DNA from: CAZGQY01 sp964528035
Lineage (GTDB): Bacteria > Pseudomonadota > Gammaproteobacteria > Methylococcales > UBA1147
Reading direction: 5' to 3'
Assembly (NCBI GenBank): GCA_964528035.1
Contig: CAZGQY010000019.1
Location: 1-36,316, forward strand
Length of the DNA stretch: 36,316 nucleotides
In this document: positions 1-7,491 of the stretch, piece by piece
Layout: each line of letters starts with the position of its first letter
Numbering within the stretch: position 1 is the first letter of the stretch
Position numbers and translations under genes: made by a program
Notes under the pieces: model-generated
The model's input: the letters and a program-made list of their open reading frames with translations, nothing else
Told to the model about the DNA's origin: nothing
Databases searched by the model: none

Positions 1-31
1 ATTTTCATATCAAATCTAAAACACCGGGCTT

Positions 32-86
32 GTCCAACAAACCGTTCATATCGCGGCTGCGCGCGATATAACTTTATTCGTTATGT
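32..86. repeat. attC-like integron recombination site, outermost and possibly inverted
   Basis: This 55-bp imperfect palindrome has the layout of a minimal attC. On the plus strand it starts with GTCCAAC, which fits the R'' consensus RYYYAAC, and ends with GTTATGT as R'. Its inner arms are GTTCATATCGCG and CGCGATATAAC. They pair perfectly except for one extra C in the left arm, exactly 8 bases after the R'' core, which is where attC sites carry their first extrahelical base. That polarity is plus, opposite to the two sites at 391-468 and 1176-1261. It lies just downstream of the minus-strand gene at 155-361, where that cassette's own site is expected, but its core does not match that cassette's other end. 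The palindrome is seen directly; calling it an attC is inference. Confidence 0.5.
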
Positions 87-154
87 GCTTGCGACATACT
101 TGATTAAAAACCTTCGCGCAAGAGACCTAACATTTTCAAACGCAATAATTAACT

Positions 155-361
155 TTATATTCTTACAAAATATGGTAGCACTACCAATACAACGCCTGCA
201 GCTACAAGCACGTATATATTTGAAATAAAATATGGAAATATAAATAGGGTCATACCAACAAAAAGCGGAACTACTGCTTTTTGTTTTTTACCATACGTAA
301 AGAATCCAAGTCCAATTGCCCCAAATAGCATTCCCCAAATAAGTAATGACGTATCTTCCAT
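155..361 (-). CDS. small membrane protein, integron cassette gene
   Basis: This 68-residue protein is almost entirely hydrophobic, with two or three predicted membrane segments (about residues 5-22, 28-46 and 50-66) and a short basic turn (GKKQK) between the first two. I recall similar proteins of about 70 residues, often loosely labelled amino acid transport protein, but nothing in the sequence supports a transport reaction. It lies between two attC-like sites (32-86 and 391-468) on the strand that puts the gene at the 5' side of its cassette, so it is probably a mobile cassette gene. The ribosome-binding site is weak. Function is unknown; that it encodes a real membrane protein is moderately secure from its composition. 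Confidence 0.65.
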   Translation of the reverse strand: MEDTSLLIWGMLFGAIGLGFFTYGKKQKAVVPLFVGMTLFIFPYFISNIYVLVAAGVVLVVLPYFVRI

Positions 362-390
362 TTTAACTTTTACCGATTATTTTTGTTGGC

Positions 391-468
391 AAATAACGCC
401 GCCAGCAGGGGGGACAAAACCAGAGCGAAGCGGCGGTTTTGGCATCCCTCTGGCTGGCCTTGTTATGA
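391..468 (-). repeat. attC site of the methyltransferase cassette
   Basis: Read on the minus strand, R'' is TCATAAC (462-468) and R' is GTTATTT (391-397). After the R'' core come 8 bases, an unpaired C, three paired bases and an unpaired A, after which the arms pair again (GCCAG, CAG, GGG against CCC, CTG, CTGGC). This reproduces the two extrahelical bases that set the orientation of attC recombination. The six bases that open the cassette at its other end (TTATGA, at 1176-1181) are the exact complement of this R'', as expected for a cassette that once circularised. Together these make the call strong. Confidence 0.85.
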
Positions 469-487
469 GTTTGATATGGCACGGAAC

Positions 488-1120
488 TTAATTCAACATT
501 TTTTTTGCAATGATAAAGACTTCGATATTCTGTGGCCCATAATGCCATTGCCTTTCTATAGAGAATCCAGCATTCTTTATTTCAGTGGTTAATTCAGCTT
601 CGCTGAACATAAATACGTCTGGCATTATCCATAGCGGTTTTAATATAGGAACCAATATTTTTAGAAATCGAAAGTACGAGTTTCCTAGACAACCAGTACT
701 GCTTACAAATATACCTCCAGACTTAAGAATTCTTGCTACTTCAGCGATCAGTTCGGTTCTATTTGGTACAAGATGAATTACATTTAGTCCTAACACTGCG
801 TCGAGACTGGAAAAATCAGCTTTGAACTCTTCTAGGGTGCCGCGATTAAACGTAAGATTGCTTATCCCTGCTGCTTCTGCCTTTGAACGACCAATTTCAA
901 TCATTTTTTCAGATACATCTATTGCCTCTATTTTTTTTACATACGGCGAATGATGAATTGCAGTTGTCCCAGTTCCACAACCAAACTCCAATACGTGCAT
1001 ATCCTGGGCTAGAAACTCCTGTGTTTCAGAAAGCTTCTGTTTATATCTTTCTTCATCAGGCACTGCTTTTTTTGAATACTTTTCCGCAGTTTTATCCCAG
1101 AATTTGTCCGATTTGTTCAT
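488..1120 (-). CDS. class I SAM-dependent methyltransferase, integron cassette gene
   Basis: This 210-residue protein has the Rossmann-like fold of class I methyltransferases. Motif I, VLEFGCGTGTTA, is near residues 43-54 and binds S-adenosylmethionine. An acidic residue at the end of strand 2 (IEAIDVS) would hold the ribose, and LDAVLGLNVIHLV forms the strand 4 region. The last third contains a hydrophobic stretch (about 150-170) that may touch a membrane or a lipophilic substrate. The substrate cannot be read from the sequence. The gene occupies a complete integron cassette: attC at 391-468 lies 20 bases past its stop and the previous attC ends 56 bases before its start. Its AT-rich composition differs from the core genes further right, consistent with acquisition. 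Confidence 0.85.
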   Translation of the reverse strand: MNKSDKFWDKTAEKYSKKAVPDEERYKQKLSETQEFLAQDMHVLEFGCGTGTTAIHHSPYVKKIEAIDVSEKMIEIGRSKAEAAGISNLTFNRGTLEEFKADFSSLDAVLGLNVIHLVPNRTELIAEVARILKSGGIFVSSTGCLGNSYFRFLKILVPILKPLWIMPDVFMFSEAELTTEIKNAGFSIERQWHYGPQNIEVFIIAKKMLN

Positions 1121-1175
1121 GCTTTATCCAGTTTTACTATTGTCGAATTTAGACCGTTGGTTCGATGTGTATGAC

Positions 1176-1261
1176 TCATAACGACCCGCATAACTGGAAA
1201 AATAAAGCTAGTGAGGAACGAACGTAGCTTTATTTTTTCCATGTTGATGCGTTGGTTATGT
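1176..1261 (-). repeat. attC site of the cassette carrying the gene at 1272-1820
   Basis: On the minus strand R'' is ACATAAC (1255-1261) and R' is GTTATGA (1176-1182). Eight bases after the R'' core is an unpaired C, then three paired bases (AAC), then an unpaired A, then a long stem (TGGAAAAA with TAAAGCT, and its complement). The spacing matches the two extrahelical bases described for classical attC sites. The R'' complements the first bases of its own cassette, because GTTATGT occurs on the minus strand at 1835-1841, just before the gene. This is the clearest attC in the window. Confidence 0.9.
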
Positions 1262-1271
1262 TTTATATACC

Positions 1272-1820
1272 TCAGCCTTCGAGAAGCTCTTTCGATAAAT
1301 ATTCAATTCGCACATCCATTTGTTTCCTAAAAACTTCTCTAAATTCGCTAGATGAAATAATAAATCTATTAAGCAATTCTGGCATTTTTGTTTTATCTGG
1401 ACCATCAATTAATTGCATTGTTATTACAGCATCAACAGATTCGACTTTAGAAAGTTCAGCATCAATTTTCTCTTGAACACTTTCATTAAAAAGATATCGG
1501 ATTTTTTTGTAGGACTCATAGTAAACACTATATTCGTCTTTTTTTTCTACATTATACTGCATCACTGCTTTTGGATTTTTTGTTTGAAGTGCCTCAATCG
1601 CGGTGGATAAGTCAACACTCCCAGGTAATTCTTCACGAACCTGAATGAGTATATCTAAAGCTTTTTCCCTGAAAGCAAGGGATGTTTTTAAACGTTCCAG
1701 TATTTCGTCGTACTCAGCCTTAATTGACTGTTTAATCCTTTCTGCAAACCAATTCTTCATTAACCAGATGACAATTGCTCCACCAATACCACCACTAATC
1801 AATGAAAGAATATATTCCAT
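1272..1820 (-). CDS. hypothetical membrane-anchored coiled protein, integron cassette gene
   Basis: This 182-residue protein begins with one glycine-rich membrane helix (about residues 4-22, ending in a Trp/Lys-rich edge) and continues as a mostly helical, charged domain. Residues 25-70 look like a coiled coil, and the rest is amphipathic helix with many Lys and Glu. A single anchor with the soluble part in the cytoplasm is the likely topology. I do not recognise a family. The start is well supported by AAGGAG seven bases upstream. It fills one integron cassette whose two ends carry matching core sites. Cassette genes of this kind sometimes serve in phage defence or stress, but nothing here shows that. 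Confidence 0.75.
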   Translation of the reverse strand: MEYILSLISGGIGGAIVIWLMKNWFAERIKQSIKAEYDEILERLKTSLAFREKALDILIQVREELPGSVDLSTAIEALQTKNPKAVMQYNVEKKDEYSVYYESYKKIRYLFNESVQEKIDAELSKVESVDAVITMQLIDGPDKTKMPELLNRFIISSSEFREVFRKQMDVRIEYLSKELLEG

Positions 1821-2032
1821 AATGACTCCTTAAAACATAACAAATCATTATCCAGACCTGCATATCTTGCCCGTAAACCTGACGAAGATCCAAAAGAAGC
1901 GCTGAATCCTTGTAATACTAAACGAGATAACATACTTTCTGGACTTGATAGATAGATCTGGATAGTCTGCAACGCCTAACTCCCTGTTGATTTATTACAG
2001 TCTTTCGACAAATTCGCTCAGTATAACAACCC
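1821..2032. other. outer junction of the cassette array, no gene
   Basis: This spacer separates the cassette array from the DUF3137 gene. At 1835-1841 it carries ACATAAC, the minus-strand core GTTATGT where the cassette of 1272-1820 joins its upstream neighbour. A further match to the core consensus (GCCTAAC at 1974-1980) and an 8-bp complement between the segments near 1849 and 1959 suggest a decayed attC or an attI-like end. No full attC can be folded and no integrase gene is present. Confidence 0.35.
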
Positions 2033-3373
2033 TTAAAAAAGATCAAGATCCGGCAATTCAAACGGCACCCGGGATTGAATCAGTATCTGTGTACTGGATG
2101 GAACGTTGTAATAGAACACAGTGAAGGCGCCTGCCAGAAGGATGAGACTAAAGATTAAAGATCCGATAGAGAACTTTGTGACTCCACGCATCAGCTGCCA
2201 TAGCCCCGCGAACAACAAAAAACCGCCGCACATGGACCACCACATCAATTCTTCATCTGAGAGTTCATCACCCAGAAGATAGAGATAAATTGCTGTGGTT
2301 ACTGTATATATAACGAAGGAGCTGAAACAGCCCCAACCTCCGGCGTCGTAAGAATCGGCGACATTTGCTTCCTCGATTGCCGGAAGCTCCGAAACTACCG
2401 AATTAATTGTTTGCTTTTCATTATCTTCGATTTTTCCGCGCAGCTCCAGTAAATCGACGATTCCGAAGAAGCGACCCAATTCATCCCGCACGCGCTCGGC
2501 GTCTCGTGCAAAATCAGTATGCTGACGGTGGGACATTTCAAAATAGTCGCCTTTGTGGTCAATCAGTATCACCAGTCGATTCTGGTGAAAACTGGCAAAA
2601 GTTTGCCTCGCTTCAAACAGAGCGGATACTTTAGCCAGTCGTTTCAAAAACCAGGAACTTGCAAGCTCTGTTCCCGAACAACCGGGGGTACCAAAAACCT
2701 CGAAACCAGAATCTGAACTCAGTTCGCTAAGAGTCTGGTCAAGTCGAAATCTTCCATTCATATCGCTGCCTCGACTCCGAATCAAGGTAACGCCGGTAAA
2801 TTCTTCGTCCAGTTCCAGATCGATCATCAACCCTTTAAAAACTTTGATTAACTGGCTGTGATCCGATCCCGCCGACGATTCCTCGTCTTTAAGACTCAGT
2901 TCGGCGAATTTAATTGGCACGCCACGATAAACACCTTCGATCTGATCTTCGCTATAGACCTTACTAAAAGGTGGCACCAGCATCCAATCAAGGTATTGGT
3001 CAGGATCGAGATTGGGTTCGGAGCGATACTGCAAATCGCCGAAAAATGGAACGATGCGGGACATAATCTGATCTTTAAGGCGTAAATTATGAACCCCCGC
3101 AGGCAACCAGGCCCACACACCCAGACCAATTCCGCTGATTACCCCGAAAACAGCAATGAACCACCAGGACTCGTCGACAGGACGAGCCAGATACTCAAAC
3201 AAAGCCAACGCACCCAGCCATGATGCCAGCGCAGTAACAATTCGAAGTTTATGTTCCCTTACTGCTTTACGGCGAAGATCTTCGAACCGTTGTTCCAGCG
3301 GTTTGAGATTTTGACTGTAGTAACGTCGAAACGCCACGTCTTTATCTGCCAGTGTAGGTTTTCTCGGTTTCAT
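2033..3373 (-). CDS. DUF3137 family membrane protein
   Basis: This 446-residue protein has two membrane helices near residues 45-90, a long soluble domain (about 100-340) and three more helices at the C-terminus (about 345-430). The soluble part matches what I remember of DUF3137: a phrase like FKGLMIDLELDEEFTGVTLI, an internal KVYSEDQIEGVYRGVPIKFAEL segment, and the use of this region as a beta-rich domain facing the cytoplasm. The biochemical role of the family is not known to me. AGGAGA upstream of the ATG supports the start. It follows the radical SAM gene on the same strand after 179 bases, too far to insist on one operon. It marks the return from the cassette array to chromosomal-type DNA. 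Confidence 0.8.
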   Translation of the reverse strand: MKPRKPTLADKDVAFRRYYSQNLKPLEQRFEDLRRKAVREHKLRIVTALASWLGALALFEYLARPVDESWWFIAVFGVISGIGLGVWAWLPAGVHNLRLKDQIMSRIVPFFGDLQYRSEPNLDPDQYLDWMLVPPFSKVYSEDQIEGVYRGVPIKFAELSLKDEESSAGSDHSQLIKVFKGLMIDLELDEEFTGVTLIRSRGSDMNGRFRLDQTLSELSSDSGFEVFGTPGCSGTELASSWFLKRLAKVSALFEARQTFASFHQNRLVILIDHKGDYFEMSHRQHTDFARDAERVRDELGRFFGIVDLLELRGKIEDNEKQTINSVVSELPAIEEANVADSYDAGGWGCFSSFVIYTVTTAIYLYLLGDELSDEELMWWSMCGGFLLFAGLWQLMRGVTKFSIGSLIFSLILLAGAFTVFYYNVPSSTQILIQSRVPFELPDLDLF

Positions 3374-3552
3374 TCTAGCTTTCTCCTAATGGATTCAAGA
3401 CCAGATAACCAAAATTTTCGCTGGTATCTCTAGTAATCCTTCAACTAATACTGACAGTTATCCCTCGCTGCAAAAACAGGTATATTTTTAAATAAAGAGA
3501 TTACTGTCAACCCAACATGCAAAAGAACAATCCAGGAGCAATCGAAAGATAG

Positions 3553-5187
3553 TTACAACCCCGAGCCACTTGCCACACGAACCACCGTCTCGGTATCTGC
3601 TTCGGTAATATTGTCGTTACTCAGTAGTGGGCTTTTATTCAAATCCCCACCCTTCTTCAAAAGACTCAACTGAGACTCGATCTGTTCTCTGACGACATGC
3701 CTAAAGTCGACATGATGCTCGTAATGTGCGCATAAAATCAGATAGTGTCGCAAAACCGCAGTATTCCAAAATAATATACTCAAGGAATGATGCCAAAATT
3801 TCCAACGGGTTTTTCGCAAGATACCCTGCCGGACAATAATCGCTAACAATATTCTAATCTCACCCAGTTCGGGAACCACCCATCCACTCATAGAACGCGT
3901 TTTAACCGGTGGTCCGAGTTTCTGGAAACAGCGAAACACGCGATCCATATAGCGACTTTCATCGTAGGCTGACATAAACGCCTCGACAAATTCCTCGGCA
4001 ATTTCCTCGACTGGCCGCTGGGTAATGAAATTGGTCAGTGTGGTCTGGTTAATATCGCCGCCGCCATGATGCAAACGACCTTCTTTTTCCAGACGATCCC
4101 ACAGGCCGGTATTAGGCAGTACCTGCAGCATGCTAATCACCGGAGTCGGAATCGCTGTACGTTCGACAAAATCAGTAATGCGTTTACCAGCGCCTGGTTT
4201 CTCGCCGTCAAAGCCCAAAATAAATCCACCCATCGGTCGCAATCCAGCATGAATAATGGTATCCACTGCATCGACCAGGGAATTTCGAGCATTCTGATAC
4301 TTCTTGGTCAATTTCAGACTGTCTTCGTCTGGTGTCTCTATTCCAAGAAACACAGTTTCGAAATTGCAGGCCACCATCAACGCCATCAAATCCTTATCTT
4401 GCGCCAAATCCACAGACGCCTCGGTCATAAAGGAAAATGGGTAATCATGCGCCTCTTGCCATTGCTTAAGCTCCTTCAACATTCCCTTGGCGTTCTTTTT
4501 ATTGCCGATGAAATTATCATCCACCATGAACACGCATCGCCGCCATCCATATTCATAAAGCTTATCCAGTTCGGCAGTCATCTGTTGAGGGGATTTGGTA
4601 CGCGGCCGACGGCCGTAGAGAGTAATAATGTCGCAAAATTCGCAAAGAAATGGACAGCCACGTGAATACTGCACCGACATCGAATCATAAGCATCAAAGT
4701 CATACAAATCGAAACGTGGAATCGGCGTTTCCGTGACATCAGGTTTTTCCCCATCGGATCGAAACACACCGCGGGTCTCACCACGTTTCAAGGCTTCCAG
4801 AAATAACGGGATTGTGATCTCACCTTCGTCCAAAACCAGAAAATCGGCCCCTGCCTCGTGCATATCTTCAGGTACAGAGGTAGCGTAAGGACCCCCAACA
4901 ACAACAGTTTTACCTCGTTGTTTCGCGGCTGCGATTTGCTCAAATAGATCCTGTTTCTGAACGACCATAGCTGAACAGAAAATAATTTCGGCCCATTGCC
5001 ATTCGTCCTCTGTAACCGGCCGAATATTGCGATCAACCAGCTTGAAATCCCAGCTGTCTGGAAACAACGCAGCAACCGTTGCCAGACCCAACGGCGGCAG
5101 TGTTACCTTACGCCCTACAAGTTTGAGAACACTTTCAAAAGACCAGAATGTTTTTGGAAATGTCGGATAGATGAGTAAGCATCGCAT
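3553..5187 (-). CDS. B12-binding-domain radical SAM protein with DUF4070-type C-terminus
   Basis: This 544-residue enzyme has a cobalamin-binding Rossmann domain at residues 1-150 (it opens with a LLIYPTFP-type strand and contains VVVGGPYAT) without the DxHxxG motif. A radical SAM barrel follows, with the cluster motif CPFLCEFC near residue 179. The next segments (ITLYGRRPRTKSPQQM, VDDNFIGNKK, GIETPDEDSL, GFILGFDG) are characteristic of the group that includes the hopanoid C-2 methylase HpnP and related enzymes. Residues 370-490 match the DUF4070 region. The cluster would cleave SAM to a 5'-deoxyadenosyl radical, and a methyl-cobalamin would permit methylation of an unactivated carbon, possibly of a lipid. 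I see no hopanoid genes here, so I do not name the substrate. TAGGAG precedes the ATG. Confidence 0.88.
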   Translation of the reverse strand: MRCLLIYPTFPKTFWSFESVLKLVGRKVTLPPLGLATVAALFPDSWDFKLVDRNIRPVTEDEWQWAEIIFCSAMVVQKQDLFEQIAAAKQRGKTVVVGGPYATSVPEDMHEAGADFLVLDEGEITIPLFLEALKRGETRGVFRSDGEKPDVTETPIPRFDLYDFDAYDSMSVQYSRGCPFLCEFCDIITLYGRRPRTKSPQQMTAELDKLYEYGWRRCVFMVDDNFIGNKKNAKGMLKELKQWQEAHDYPFSFMTEASVDLAQDKDLMALMVACNFETVFLGIETPDEDSLKLTKKYQNARNSLVDAVDTIIHAGLRPMGGFILGFDGEKPGAGKRITDFVERTAIPTPVISMLQVLPNTGLWDRLEKEGRLHHGGGDINQTTLTNFITQRPVEEIAEEFVEAFMSAYDESRYMDRVFRCFQKLGPPVKTRSMSGWVVPELGEIRILLAIIVRQGILRKTRWKFWHHSLSILFWNTAVLRHYLILCAHYEHHVDFRHVVREQIESQLSLLKKGGDLNKSPLLSNDNITEADTETVVRVASGSGL

Positions 5188-5652
5188 GTATTTCGGCTCC
5201 TATTTTTTTCATTTTTTTACACCGCCAAACCACTGGCTCCAAGTAGCTGAAACCCTTTAGTTATTCCATCAAGCCCACTCTCGCGATGAACACTCACTTC
5301 GAACATCACCCTAGCGCTCAATTCTATGGGCATTTGATCTGGCGTCAAAAGTAAAACCACCAACTTCTTCCCCTTGCCCACCGTTCAATATTAATGTGCC
5401 ACGTAGAAACTCTCGACCAATTTATGCGTTATTTCTACATATTGCAGATACGATCTGTCAGAATCATCATAACGACAGCACCGGAAATAAAACAGATTGT
5501 ATTTCTACAGGAAAGCATTGTCTAAACAAATCGCTAACTGTTTCATATCCTCCCTAGACGAAATGCACATAAACACGGCAAATTACATTACCGCCCACAG
5601 ATCACTACAAACATAATAACTCCAGAAATTTCTGAATTGCGATTTTTGGGAA
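5188..5652. other. 465-bp spacer with a possible decayed PilZ-type gene
   Basis: No intact gene is visible. On the minus strand a 13-codon frame starts at 5546 behind a good GGGAGG and soon stops. Interrupted frames follow, ending in a 54-codon open stretch at 5217-5381 whose residues look like the second half of a PilZ domain. The upstream control region of the radical SAM gene must also lie here. This reads as a gene that has decayed through frameshifts, but the evidence is thin. Confidence 0.3.
5217..5381 (-). pseudogene. possible remnant of a PilZ-like domain
   Basis: The frame of 54 codons starts from GTG directly after a stop and has no ribosome-binding site. Its translation alternates hydrophobic residues in the manner of the PilZ barrel (LVVLLLTPDQMPIELSARV) and ends with GITKGFQLLGASGL, similar to the GI-GF-L ending of that fold. 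The diagnostic N-terminal RxxxR and the D/NxSxxG motif are absent, since the upstream part is broken by stops. It may be a chance match. Confidence 0.22.
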
Positions 5653-6246
5653 TCAGGTCTTCTCCATAACCAACAATTTATTATTCGCCGGCATTTCTAT
5701 ACTTTCCAATAGTTTGATCCCCACGTCATCTGCCAGTGAAGTCACGGCTTCCTGGTCACGAATCGCACTCATGGAATCTCTTTGTTTCAGCCAAACATCA
5801 AAACGGGCATTACTGTCACTGGTATAATTCCCTCCGACGTTGAATGGACCGTAGCAACAAAACTTTGCACCTGTTTGCATGACTTTAGCTAAGGTCTGAA
5901 TGAATATGTGAACACTCTGCCAACTCATGATGTGCAAAGTATTTGCAGTAAAGACCGCATCAACTTTTGAGACAGGCCAAGGTTTGTCATTGATGTCCAG
6001 AATTAAAGAGGATTTTATGTTTTCGAGTCCCGCTTCATTAATCCAACTATTTATACCCGCTAAATTTATTGCAAGATCTGAAGGTTGCCATAAAACATGA
6101 GGCATGTGCCTGGCAAAATAAACCGCATGTTGGCCTGTTCCACTACCAATTTCCAGTACTTCGCAGGGCGTGTTAAACACCCGTTTCAGAACTGAAAGTA
6201 TGGGAGCCTTATTGTTTTCACAAGCCTGTGAGAAGGGTTTATTCAT
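5653..6246 (-). CDS. DUF938 family SAM-dependent methyltransferase-like protein
   Basis: This 197-residue protein carries the SAM-binding glycine motif VLEIGSGTGQHAVYFA (about residues 23-38), followed by a QPSDL acidic turn and the FTANTLHIMSW stretch typical of DUF938, a family of short class I methyltransferase-like proteins. GPFNVGGNYTSDSN near residue 140 is another signature of the family. The substrate is not known. The open frame extends upstream to 6333, but the protein family begins near the ATG at 6246 (first residues MNKPFSQACENN), so I use that start. The gene is divergent from the DUF482 gene, with only 58 bases between the starts, implying back-to-back promoters. Confidence 0.82.
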   Translation of the reverse strand: MNKPFSQACENNKAPILSVLKRVFNTPCEVLEIGSGTGQHAVYFARHMPHVLWQPSDLAINLAGINSWINEAGLENIKSSLILDINDKPWPVSKVDAVFTANTLHIMSWQSVHIFIQTLAKVMQTGAKFCCYGPFNVGGNYTSDSNARFDVWLKQRDSMSAIRDQEAVTSLADDVGIKLLESIEMPANNKLLVMEKT

Positions 6247-6304
6247 TTCTAAGCGATTATAATTGGCGGTGCGAGCAATAATCCAGCACCAGTAATAGTT
6301 ACAA

Positions 6305-7444
6305 ATGATAACAGTAACCCTGATCAACAGCATTAATGATATTTCCTGTGAAGCCTGGAACGATATTACTGGTTTTGACTACCCATTCATTCGTTATGAA
6401 TTTCTATCCGCGCTGGAAAACAGCACTTGTGTCAGTGAAAAGACAGGATGGACACCACAGCATTGCCTGGTCTATAACAAAAATGAATTGATCGCACTCA
6501 TGCCGTTGTACAAAAAAACACATTCGCAGGGCGAATATGTATTTGATTTCGAATGGGCACGCGCTTACCAGGCACATGGCTTGTCCTATTACCCCAAGTG
6601 GCTAACAGCGATTCCTTTTACGCCCTGTGAAGGTGAAAGAGTGTTGGTTAAAGCCGGCACAGTCAAGAAAACCGTTTTAAAATCGATTCTGGAATTTATC
6701 GCCACAAGTGAAGAATCGGAAAACATATCGACATGGCATTGCCTGTTCCCAACAAAAGCAGAAACCGAGCTATTGGAATCTTCGAACATGGCGATAAGGC
6801 TAGGTGTCCAATTTCGATGGACGAATAAAAACTTCCGGGATTTTAAAGATTACCTGGATACCTTTAATTCAAAAAAACGTAAAACTATACTGCGGGAAAG
6901 GCGTTACATTCGGGATCAGGGAATTGTTCTGCAAAAAATTCACGGTAGAAATATTACCGAAGAACAGTTGAACGTATTTTTCCAATTCTATCAGTTAACG
7001 TATTTCAAACGCGGCAACCCACCTTATCTGAACCTGGCATTTTTCAAACAGATCACAGAAACGATGCCTGACCAGTTGTTGTTAATTTTGGCGGTTAAAG
7101 ACAAAACCTATGTAGGCGCTGCATTTAGCCTGTTGGGCAAAGACAGTTTTTATGGTCGTTACTGGGGGTGTTATGAGGAATATCACAGTCTGCACTTCGA
7201 AGCCTGTTATTATCAGGGTCTGGAATATTGTATTGATCACCAGTTAAAGCGATTTGATTCAGGCGCTCAGGGTGAACATAAAATAGCAAGAGGCTTTGAA
7301 CCTGTTATTACCTATTCTGCACACTGGATTTCTCATCCTGAATTTTCTGCGGCAATCAGAAAATTCACCCAAAAAGAAGCACGGTTCATAGAAAAGTATC
7401 GCACCCAGGCAGCGGAGTTATTACCTTTTAAAAAAAACGAATAG
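6305..7444 (+). CDS. DUF482 / FemAB-like GNAT-fold protein
   Basis: This 379-residue protein matches what I know of DUF482, a group with the double GNAT fold of the Fem aminoacyl transferases. The supporting signs are an N-terminal WNDITGFDYPFIRYEFLSAL segment, a Lys-rich KKRKTILRERRYIRDQGI segment in the middle, and the C-terminal YWGCYEEYHSLHFEACYYQG and RFDSGAQGEHKIARGFEP regions that are strongly conserved. Members are predicted to transfer an acyl or aminoacyl group, perhaps to a cell-wall or lipid acceptor, but the reaction is unproven. No membrane segment or signal peptide is present, so it should be cytoplasmic. It is convergent with the barrel protein gene, with 47 bases between the stops. 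Confidence 0.85.
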   Translation: MITVTLINSINDISCEAWNDITGFDYPFIRYEFLSALENSTCVSEKTGWTPQHCLVYNKNELIALMPLYKKTHSQGEYVFDFEWARAYQAHGLSYYPKWLTAIPFTPCEGERVLVKAGTVKKTVLKSILEFIATSEESENISTWHCLFPTKAETELLESSNMAIRLGVQFRWTNKNFRDFKDYLDTFNSKKRKTILRERRYIRDQGIVLQKIHGRNITEEQLNVFFQFYQLTYFKRGNPPYLNLAFFKQITETMPDQLLLILAVKDKTYVGAAFSLLGKDSFYGRYWGCYEEYHSLHFEACYYQGLEYCIDHQLKRFDSGAQGEHKIARGFEPVITYSAHWISHPEFSAAIRKFTQKEARFIEKYRTQAAELLPFKKNE

Positions 7445-7491
7445 AAAAACGGACGGTTACTTTTCTCCTGTTTATTGACTCACTTCTCCAA

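Noticed and set aside
1842..1990. A fourth complete attC site
   Set aside because: There is an R' core at 1835-1841 and some complementarity near 1849 and 1959, but no matching R'' core or correctly placed unpaired bases.
4066..4665. 199-codon plus-strand frame inside the radical SAM gene
   Set aside because: Antisense shadow of a well-supported enzyme gene; no motif and atypical composition.
3553..5187. Naming the radical SAM gene hpnP
   Set aside because: Family resemblance is real, but substrate specificity cannot be assigned without phylogeny and no hopanoid genes are visible.
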